Of a stretch of DNA of 64,000 bases, positions 56,259 to 64,000 are shown in pieces. Made by a program: the position numbers and the translations under genes. The notes beneath the pieces were generated by a model that was not told where the DNA came from, did no database searches, and saw only the letters and a list, made by a program, of their open reading frames with translations. The stretch's first letter is position 1; each line of letters begins with the position of its first letter. This DNA comes from Toxorhynchites rutilus septentrionalis. Its lineage: Eukaryota > Arthropoda > Insecta > Diptera > Culicidae. The stretch covers positions 311,502,258 to 311,566,257 of the forward strand of contig NC_073745.1 in NCBI RefSeq assembly GCF_029784135.1, written 5' to 3'.

Positions 56259-56901
56259 TTGGGTTGGGGAAAAAGAAATGTCGTATTTCTGATCGAAATT
56301 TGACGCTTTATTCAACATACTTAAAATTGTCCAATTTAAGTCAAATATGCGCCGTTTTGTTCGCAAACTTGTTGTCATTAAGAAGGCATTTAGGTTGTCG
56401 TACGTGATCCACTTTTCATCACCAGTCACCATCTTCTTCAAAAATGGGTCGAGCTCGTTCCGTTTCAGCAGTGCATCGCAGGCGTTGATTCGGTCTAAAA
56501 ATTTTTTTTTGCGTCAACTCGTGAGGCACCCATACATCCAGCTTTTTTTGGAATCCAATCTTCTGCAAATGGTTCCAAACGGTTTTATGGTCTATACCCA
56601 GTTCCTGGCCAATCGAGCGTGTGCTCACATGCCAGTCTACTTGGATGATTTTAACGATTTTATCGGTTTCCACGACGATTGGCCTACCAGTACGAGGTGT
56701 ATCTTCGACATGCCGAATTTCTTGCTTGGTGGACTCCATCTTTGACGCGCTCTAACTTGAGACTGAAAAGGACAATCACAACACTGTCAAAACGACACTA
56801 TAGCCGTATAGTATGACCCGATGCGATAAGTACAACACAAGATATGTTTAAGTTCTGCCATATATTGACAATATACGACATTTCTTTTTTCCCCAACCCA
56901 A
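56259..56901 (-). mobile_element. Internally deleted DD34D mariner with intact ends
   Basis: It is 643 bp. Inverted repeats TTGGGTTGGGGAAAAAGAAA are nearly perfect at both ends, with TA at 56257-56258 and 56902-56903. Minus-strand coding keeps part of the DNA-binding region (PRTGRPIVVETDKI, IGQELGIDHKTVWNHLQKIG) and, in another frame, the first catalytic Asp segment (KKMVTGDEKWITYDN), then jumps to the terminal region. The N-terminal start and the second and third Asp region are deleted. It is a MITE-like derivative of the family represented at 44672-45160. Confidence 0.88.
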
Positions 56902-56929
56902 TATATACTAAGAATTTGAAGAAGAGAAT

Positions 56930-57197
56930 AAGGGGTCAATGAAACCTAAAAGGAATAAAAAGAGAAGAGCGAGAGAAAGTGAGAGAGAGAGCGAGAGAGA
57001 GAGCAAGAAAGAAAGAGAGAGAGCAAGAGAGAAAGAGAGAGAGATAGAGAGAGAGAGAGAGCAGAGAGAGAGCGAGAGAGAGAGAGAGAGAGAGAGTGAG
57101 AGAAAGAGAGATATAGAGAGAGAGAACGAATAAGGGGTCAATGAAACCTAAAAGGAATAAAAAGAGAAGAGCGAGAGAGAGAGAGAGCAAGAAAGAA

Positions 57198-57228
<31 letters not shown>

Positions 57229-57660
57229 AAGAGAGAGAAAGAGAGAGAGATAGAACGAGAGAGAAAGAGAGAGAGATAGAACGAGAGAGAAAGAGAGAGC
57301 GAGAGAGAGAGAGATCTAGAGAGAGAAAGAGCGAGAGAGAGAGAGATCTAGAGAGAGAGAGAGAGCGAGAGAGAGAGTGAGAGAGAAAGAGAGAGCGAGA
57401 GAGAGAGTGAGAGAGAGAGAACGAGAGAGAGTGAGAGAGAGAGAAAGAACGAGAGAGAGAGAGAAAGAACGAGAGAGAGAGAGAAAGAACGAGAGAGAGA
57501 GAACGAGAGAACGAGAGAACGAAAGAGAGAGAGAGAACGAGAGAACGAGAGAACGAGAGAACGAGAGAACGAGAGAGAGAGAACCAGAGAACGAGTGAGA
57601 GAGAGAACGAGAGAATGAGAGAGAGAAGAAGAGAAAAAAAGAGAAAGAAACGAGAAGAAA
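56930..57660. repeat. (GA)n-type microsatellite with an internal duplication
   Basis: About 700 nt of GAGA sequence with AAGA and ACGA interruptions and a few GATCTAGA units. The segment AATAAGGGGTCAATGAAACC followed by TAAAAGGAATAAAAAG occurs at about 56928 and again at 57130, a tandem duplication of about 200 bp. Long open frames on both strands (Ser-Leu repeats or Arg-Glu repeats) are artefacts of the repeat. Confidence 0.95.
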
Positions 57661-58520
57661 AAAAGGAAATACAAAATTTCAAATAAGTACTTAAAAAATG
57701 ACGCAAAAAATAATACATTGAGGCGCCGAAGTAATCTGGTAACCTGGTAACCTGGGCGAAAGCGAAGTGATCATGTAAGCCGTAACACGAACATATAAAC
57801 TTAGTATTTGAAGCTCTGAAGCTAATTTTGATATGTGTAAAATGATATTGCAGAGTAACTAAAACAGATAAGAGTTGGGAGTAACAGACCAACTTAGACG
57901 CTATATAGCGGTTCTAAGTTTCTCATATTATATGTATTTTGATGAATACAAGGATCGATTACCTTGAGGACAGCTCATAATACCGTGCTTTCGTCGTATA
58001 GCTTTTCTTCAGACATGCTAAGATAGTCGTTAAAATTTAGTCGCAGCGCGCTTTTTTTGTTAGCACTTTTACGGAAATAGCCGCTATTAGATTTTTAATT
58101 TTTAATTAGAAAGAAAATCCAATTGTACTTTTTATATTTTTTTTTCAAAGACGCATAAATTTCTTTGAAAAGTGGTACACGCTTCCAAAATGTTGAAGAA
58201 GAGTGAAAATGGGAGAAAATGTTTTTGTAACAGGTAAATTCCTATACATTTACATTTATAATATGTGGTCAGATCGTGTAAATTATGTTATCATCCACAT
58301 GATCTTGGATATTTTTTTCGTTCAGACAAATAATTTTCTGTTAATTAATATTTGAACCCAAATTAAACACAACCTGCACGAAGACATTAAATGAAATGAC
58401 GATATCCGTTATTATTCACTGATATTTTATTCCTCGGTGAGCTGAACACCCTTGTATTGAATAATTGTAGCTAGAAAAATAGCAACTTTAGTTTGTTTAC
58501 TAACAATCTTGTTCCACAAT
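57661..58520. other. AT-rich intergenic DNA upstream of the kinase
   Basis: No coding or repeat structure recognised; a GGTAACCTGGTAACCTGG direct repeat lies near 57738. Confidence 0.4.
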
Positions 58521-58528
58521 TTATCCAA

Positions 58529-58662
58529 CTAGCTTATCACATAACCATTCGGGAGCATGGGTTCTTTGAGTCCGGTATTATTTGATATAGGTTTGTCAAA
58601 CGTGTGATCGTCGCGATATTCTTTGCAAGCGGTCATCAGATCAGATCGGAGTATGCCATGAT
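58529..58662 (-). CDS. Possible terminal exon on the minus strand
   Basis: The minus strand reads HGILRSDLMTACKEYRDDHT, then a segment ending LPNGYVIS before TAG. The exon would start after CTGCTAG (acceptor AG at 58663-58664), which follows a T-rich tract. The composition looks protein-like, and it sits head to head with the kinase gene start at 58767. I do not recognise the family, and no upstream exon was found; the other exons would have to lie to the right, overlapping or beyond the kinase. This is weak evidence. Confidence 0.25.
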
Positions 58663-58766
58663 CTAGCAGCATCCGGGAAAAAAATAAATTATAAACAGAA
58701 AAGCTCAAATTCCAGCGCAGCAAAATTACTCTGAGTAGCTCCTACTTCAAAAATGTATTTCAAATT

Positions 58767-59918
58767 ATGTGTTCTACACTAGACCCGGGACCGGGAAGAC
58801 GAACAGCACAGGAACATGTCAAAACTCTAGGCTACCGCTTCGTTGGTCGTCTCGGCGAGGGAACATTTTCTAAGGTTTTTAGCTGCAAACTGAAGACTCT
58901 ATTAGAATTCGAATATGTCATTTCATTACCCATTGCCCAGGTCTACCTCACCGAATATGTGCCTCCGGGGACAACCGACGTCCAGAAGCTAGCTTGTAAG
59001 CTAATCGATACCGCTACCTGCAGTGCCAAGTTCAAAAAGAAATTCTTGCCGCGGGAACTGGCGATACTTCTCAGAGTTCATCATCCACACATCATCGGGA
59101 TTCACGCGATCGTCAAGTGTCACTCGAAGGTCTTCATCTTCATGCGGTACGCAGAGGAGGGTGATTTGCTGACATACATCCTCGCAAATGGACCAATCGA
59201 TGAGAATCGGTCCCGTGTATGGGCCCGCCAGATGGCGCTGGCGTTGCAGTACCTCCACGAGGCGGGGATCGCCCATCGGGACTTGAAGTGTGAAAACATT
59301 CTTATTACTTCGAACTTCAACGTAAAGATGAGCGATTTCGGGTTTGCCCGACACGTTGCCCGAACGGACACGATGGCGGAGCTTTGCAAAACCTTCTGTG
59401 GTTCATTCGATTACGCTTCGCCGGAGGTTCTGAAAGGGGAACCGTACAATGCGAAGGTTTCCGATATGTGGTCGTATGGGGTGCTGCTGTACGTGATGCT
59501 GAACAAATCGATACCATTCAAGGGCAAGACAAAAGCCGTGTACGATCAGCAAATGGCGCAGAAGTGGCAATTCCGTTCGAGGGTACGTCACAAACTGTCC
59601 GATCAGGCCAAGGCGATCATTGGAAATTTGCTGGAACCAAATCCCTCTATTCGATGGACCGTGACGGATGTACTGATTTGCGATTGGTTTGTGGAGAATC
59701 CAAAGTTGAGGACGTTGACTCCAGATGAGTGCAGTGCCTTGACTGAGGCCCGATCCATAACCGGGGGCTCCAATGATATTTCTGTGGTGAAATCAAAGCT
59801 GAAGGTATCGGACAGCGATGTGGTTACGATAATTAAGGACATCGATGAGCGCGTACTGGACCAAGTTGGATCTAACGTTTCGGTGAGGGATGATGTTCTA
59901 GATGATTTATTTGGTTAG
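58767..59918 (+). CDS. Testis-specific-type serine/threonine protein kinase (TSSK-like)
   Basis: The open frame is 383 codons. The most likely mRNA removes a 66-nt intron at 58875-58940 (GTTTTTAGC..TTGCCCAG), giving 361 aa and restoring a normal glycine loop, GEGTFSK then VYLTEYVPPG. In unspliced numbering: loop 29-37, ATP-anchoring Lys78 (KLACKLID), helix-C Glu97, HRDLKCEN with catalytic Asp172, DFG at 190-192, activation segment CKTFCGSFDYASPE (201-220) and a C-lobe ending near ICDWFVE. CGSFDYASPE with a preceding KTF is characteristic of the TSSK family, which acts in spermiogenesis. The short N-terminus and about 60-residue C-terminal tail fit that family. It is intact and not repeat-derived. 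A possible ATTAAA signal occurs at 60121. Confidence 0.88.
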   Translation: MCSTLDPGPGRRTAQEHVKTLGYRFVGRLGEGTFSKVFSCKLKTLLEFEYVISLPIAQVYLTEYVPPGTTDVQKLACKLIDTATCSAKFKKKFLPRELAILLRVHHPHIIGIHAIVKCHSKVFIFMRYAEEGDLLTYILANGPIDENRSRVWARQMALALQYLHEAGIAHRDLKCENILITSNFNVKMSDFGFARHVARTDTMAELCKTFCGSFDYASPEVLKGEPYNAKVSDMWSYGVLLYVMLNKSIPFKGKTKAVYDQQMAQKWQFRSRVRHKLSDQAKAIIGNLLEPNPSIRWTVTDVLICDWFVENPKLRTLTPDECSALTEARSITGGSNDISVVKSKLKVSDSDVVTIIKDIDERVLDQVGSNVSVRDDVLDDLFG

Positions 59919-60124
59919 GAACGATATGAGGAAGACAATTGAGACAAATAATCCATCGACATATGGTAATTGAATGAATTGTTGATGATGTCGAAGTTTG
60001 ATGCAATTTCGTAAAAAATCATTGACATATGATCGGATAATTTATTTACTCTGTAGATGGATTCTTATATATAAAAGTATATGATGATAGAGGCGATACT
60101 ATCTAAATATCTATCAAAATATTA

Positions 60125-60400
60125 AAAATTAGGTGGTTCTGAAAAGAACCTTAGGTGTTGTGACTGGCGCTCTCAACAATGTGATTCCCAAATAAATAGG
60201 GGTGGAGGCAATATCAACCGCAGCGGAACAAATTTCCCCCTTCAGTTTTTAACCGAGCTTTCAACGCTGGAAAAAACCTTCTTCTCATCCGGCTTGAAAT
60301 GCGTTGCACTTTGACGTCACTTGTAATCCGAGACCAGTGATCGAATTCACGAAAACAATCGGTAAAATAAAGATATAAAAATCAGTCTGTTTTTTATTAT
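60125..60400 (-). repeat. Repeat family C, inverted copy, with perfect histone-type stem-loop
   Basis: On the minus strand it reads GTGAATTCGATCACTGGTCT, GTGACGTCAAAGTGCAACGC, GTTAAAAACTGAAG, then AGTCACAACACCTAAGGTTC leading into a perfect GGTTCTTTTCAGAACC stem-loop (60135-60150). No histone coding is present between. Confidence 0.6.
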
Positions 60401-62865
60401 TTCGATTATTACTTCAAGACGCATCGAACTTTTTAAAATAACTTTTTAATGAAAGTTTTGGTGGCCCTGGAATGATATGATGATTTGGATGGTTTTATGA
60501 AAGCAGTTGAAAATTGTTGGTTCACTTGTCCTCGCGAGAACAATACACAAGCTGGCCATAAGTCGAAATTTGGATGACTTGTTGGGAATTGTGTGGGCCA
60601 TAATAATTTAATAAAATGTATGTTTTTTCCTATACACTGCAATCTCATGTGATTATAAATTTGTACCACAACCACTATTGACAACGCATGAATTCAAAAA
60701 AACTTGCATGTGATTCAATCATACACAAACATTCTCCACCTAACGGTACGAAAACCGACACGAAGTATTTTTTCAACGTGTCTCACCCTCGAATTTGAGA
60801 ACAAAAATTACAATTTTGATGAATATTTTTCACAAATGACAAAGTTCACGCCAACTCGTCTTAGGAGTTAGCAGCACTATTTCAGATTGCAGCGAAACCT
60901 TGTTGACTTATGAACATTGATCATTTAAGCAAATTTGCATATTTGGAATCTACAAAGAAGACTATTTTTTAAAAAGAGACAAATTTTTTTTCTGTTTTTT
61001 CACAGAAATTTCTGACTTAAAAACTATGAGATCTACAATATTTTGGTCAAAGAATGAAATGGAGAAAATTATTTAAATTGTCATGAAAAAATACCAAATT
61101 TTTTTAATTGCACAGAAAAAAAAATATTTTAAAAATTTAAATTTATTTTTCTCAAACAGGTTATTTCAAATTCTCAAAAAAATATGAATAGCCAATACAA
61201 TAACCAACAAGTCACCCATACTTTGGGCACTTTTTCAGAGAAAAAAAATTCTCCCGACCACTCTTCCATGTTTTTTCTGGAAAAATTACAATTTATCCTA
61301 ATTTTACATAAAGTCAACACCATATTCGTATATAGTTTCTGAAATATATGACATTTTTGTATGCAGATTCCCTAAAAAAAAACTACGTTTTACTCGTAAC
61401 ATTTTTGTTTGTAAATTCTCGTGTTTGACATGGTCTTGATAAGTTTCTAAATAGAATAAAGTTTGAATGTTAATGATTTACACACAAAAATGTGATGTAA
61501 TAATAATTTTTCGAAGAAAACGTGAACAGTTGTTGTTATAAAAACTATTTCCCTGTCCGATGTATGAAAGATTATATGGGTTTTTCATATAATTTTTTTC
61601 TAATTTGAAAAAAAATGTTTTTAAGAAAAAACTAATTTCGATTTCTAAATTTTTTTTCCAATGATTTATTTTTAAATTTGTTTGATAGTTTTTAATAAAA
61701 ACATAGAGATTTTTTTACATTTCATTCTCTGACCAGAATTTTGTAGGTTTGGACTACAAAACTTAAGTTATTTTTTTCAGAAATTTTGAGTACATTAACC
61801 TTTATTTCTCATAAAATGTTTACTCAAAAGCTATAATGTCTACAAAATTCAGATTTTGTGAGGGCTATTTACATATTTTTTTGGGAATTAAAAAAACTTT
61901 CGATGAAAGATGAATTTTTATTTTTTGGTATTTTTTCGTGGAAATTTACACAATTTCCTACATTTCATTCCTTGACCAAAATAGCAGTTTTTGAGTTAGA
62001 CATTTTTGTAAAAAAATGAGAAAAAAAAACATCGGTCCTTTTCAAAAAAAAGTCTTATTTTTGTTTGAAGATTGATTGAATGACCTAAGTATTTACACCC
62101 ACAAAGTTTCACTGCAATCTGAGATGGTGCTGCCAATAGCCAGTCGAGTTGGCATGAAGTTCGTCAAATACAATTTATGATAATTCTCTCTCGTTTTGCT
62201 TCAGCGCCTCAATGCGAGCTTTGCACTATGCTTGCTTTGCGCGTATTCTGAGAATGCATTCTGAAGCAAAAAAAATGCACATCCATTCAACGCGCTAGCA
62301 AAACGCTAACTGTGGTTGACTGTCGTTCGTTTGTTTGTTTCTGCTATAGAGACTTTCAACCATTGCAGTTCATTCGCTTCCAGACTCGAAGAAGGCCCTT
62401 TTGGAAAGCTAAGGCTAGACTAATTATTCTACATTTCTCAACCATCCCAATCTACCTTTGACAACGCATGAAACCAACAATGTGTGCGTGTAATGACAAA
62501 TTTTTAGAGCACTCTTTACCAGATGGCATGGAAAGCGACGCGGTGCCTCAACCGAACGAAATAACATCACTGTGTGTATTGAATCGATAGCACGACAACG
62601 GTTCTTCGATGGAAACGTTATATCAAGCAAAACCGTTGTATGTGAAATTATCATTAGGAAAGACTATTGTCTGCTCGCTGGTGACTCGAGTGGGGCCAAT
62701 ACTTATATGTTGACTTCGTTTTCTTATTTATCTTGTATAGAATGATATGCACGGTCGATAGCTACGATTGTTTTCGCAGTTTCGCATTCAAATTGTGTTT
62801 CACGACTGCTCTTGTTTTTTTTGAGTCGGTACAATTTGAGAAGCACAAATTGGGTCAATAAAAAA
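60401..62865. other. AT-rich region, no supported gene
   Basis: 61000-62060 contains loosely repeated and inverted AT-rich modules (ACAATATTTTGGTCAAAGAA, GACCAGAATTTTGTAGG, CTTGACCAAAATAGCAG), also echoed at 27450. Frames are short and AT-driven. Confidence 0.45.
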
Positions 62866-62869
62866 AGTG

Positions 62870-63020
62870 GGATTAGGCGCTGATAGATAATACTTGACAT
62901 TTTACAATTATTCAGTTGTTTATCTAAAGAAAAATTTAATATTATTTATTGTGATAGATATGTAGAAATATTTTCAATCAATTGATGCAAACATCTTTGC
63001 GATCAATTAAGAAACAGTGG
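62870..63020 (-). repeat. Dispersed repeat fragment, inverted
   Basis: Carries ATTGTGATAGATATGTAGAA and CAATTGATGCAAACATCTTT, the inverse of the common GATGTTTGCATCAATTGATA block. Confidence 0.65.
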
Positions 63021-63384
63021 CCGAGTCTGGATTCCCATTTTACCTCTCATATCTTCTGATTAGACGTAGTTATAGGTCAAAAGAAACCATATTATAAATA
63101 ATGAGTTGGCTCGGGTACCTCGGCTTCTATTGTGCTACCGCGTTGAAAACGGACTTGCGAAATCTTGAGAATTCAGTGTCAGAATATGTATAAACAAGTT
63201 CGGTACATTGACGCGCAAGAGCAAAACACTAGGTGAGTAGGAAAGTAAATTCGTCTCCAATTTAATTCTAGTCTCACATCAACCAGCGAGCAGTCACCAT
63301 CCATGGATGAATTCTCTCGATTGCTACCCAGAGGAAATCTCCACCGTTGCTTGTTGGTACGAGCACATACGATAGAATAAAACT
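63021..63384. other. Unclassified DNA
   Basis: Nothing recognised. Confidence 0.35.
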
Positions 63385-63520
63385 ATGGGTGGGTCTGCGG
63401 TATAACCGCAAGGTTGACGTAGGGCTACCGTTGTCATACTAATCATTTGTTTGAAGCTGCATCAAAATCAATTTTTAATGAATGGATGAATTGATATTTT
63501 AGAAAATTGTTGAAAGTTCT
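63385..63520 (+). repeat. Relic of the composite-repeat left end
   Basis: Shows GGTATAACCGCAAGGTTGAC, then GTAGGGCTACCGTTG and ATCATTTGTTTGAAGCTG, in the same order as 428-540 and 15610-15710. Confidence 0.65.
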
Positions 63521-63678
63521 TAACCGTCAAATCGCATCCGGCTACGCTTTGGTTCCGTTGCGGATACGCTAATTCTTATAAGTGTACGAGTTGTTGAGTA
63601 CACATATGGAGCAGACCTGGCGAACTTTGTCTAGCCTAAAATTGTCCATGGTTACCACATTATCTGACCGTGGCTGTA
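63521..63678. other. Unclassified DNA
   Basis: Nothing recognised. Confidence 0.3.
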
Positions 63679-63830
63679 CAAGACCTTGCAAATGGATAAT
63701 TTATTGATTATGGTATTGGTAAAACATTGCTTTGTTCGTTTTTGCACCTCATTTTTAGTCCTTTAATGTATTATCAGCGATTTTCTTATGACTTTACCAC
63801 TTAATTCCGCGGGTAATCGGGATTCTACTG
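63679..63830. mobile_element. Probable pogo-type MITE, diverged
   Basis: The right end GGGTAATCGGGATTCTACTG and internal TTTGCACCTCATTTTTAGTC match 40081-40259. TA lies at both proposed ends, but the left end is strongly diverged. Confidence 0.45.
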
Positions 63831-64000
63831 TACTGGACTTATGGGAATACTGCATAAAACAACTAACGAATACTCACGCTCACGTTCGTACTCTATTCAT
63901 GCTTTCAAGCAATGTGACATCCTGAATTCATCTCCTAAAAGGCATCAGCATCACACAAGAATTGAAGCCCACGAAGAGAAGTTGGCTGAAACTATTAATG

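Noticed and set aside
56936..57892. 318-codon minus-strand frame rich in Ser-Leu
   Set aside because: It is simply translation of the GA microsatellite on the CT strand; both strands are open in several frames.

Overview
The window looks like nuclear DNA of a culicine mosquito, most likely Aedes. It is AT-rich, has short spliced genes with GT..AG introns, and is dominated by layered transposable elements. A Feilai-type tRNA-derived SINE, two DD37E (ITmD37E-type) elements, a DD41D mariner, DD34D mariner remnants and hAT, piggyBac, pogo and Helitron-type debris all fit Aedes. There are no bacterial operons, CRISPR arrays or functional tRNA genes.

Only three well-supported host genes are visible. 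Two are tandem same-strand paralogs encoding secreted cysteine-rich thyroglobulin type-1 proteins: gene A (11590-13373, five exons, 367 aa) and gene B (23229-24694, six exons, 380 aa). They share intron phases, exon lengths (172 and 80 nt exons in both) and repeat order, but gene B has one intron that gene A lacks. The third is a testis-specific-type serine/threonine kinase (58767-59918) whose long reading frame hides a 66-nt in-frame intron. Two weak candidate exons are noted at 45439-45688 (+) and 58529-58662 (-).

Layout. 0.4-4.3 kb: a composite repeat containing a decayed histone H3 gene with TATA box and 3' stem-loop, plus a second inverted H3 fragment. 6.4-8.5 kb: a Feilai SINE split by an hAT element, with target duplications for both. 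10.1-11.1 and 14.2-17.4 kb: two inverted copies of one repeat flanking gene A; the right copy is interrupted by a second composite repeat with a visible empty site. 17.8-18.9 kb: minisatellite plus Helitron-like end. 19.4-22.7 kb: a long-TIR element carrying many GGTTTGTCC motifs, itself interrupted by another element and a hairpin MITE. 26.2 kb: piggyBac-type MITE. 28.6-30.3 kb: fossil non-LTR reverse transcriptase. 30.3-32.6 kb: AT-rich tandem and inverted repeats. 35.7-37.0 and 46.9-48.2 kb: DD37E elements. 37.6-38.1 kb: hAT MITE. 39.1-40.3 kb: minisatellite and pogo-type MITE. 41.7-43.0 kb: DD41D element. 44.7-45.2 and 56.3-56.9 kb: mariner remnants. 56.9-57.7 kb: GA microsatellite. The remainder is unclassified AT-rich DNA and dispersed repeats.

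The most unusual signal is a 16-bp palindrome, GACGTAGNNCTACGTC. It recurs about nine times in full or near-full form, plus several half copies. It sits at the ends of several otherwise different repeat families, as if one terminal module were shared by unrelated bodies. A second thread is the spread of histone-type 3' stem-loops outside any intact histone gene. All coordinates and motifs were read by eye; family names beyond catalytic spacing, terminal repeats and target duplications are inference.
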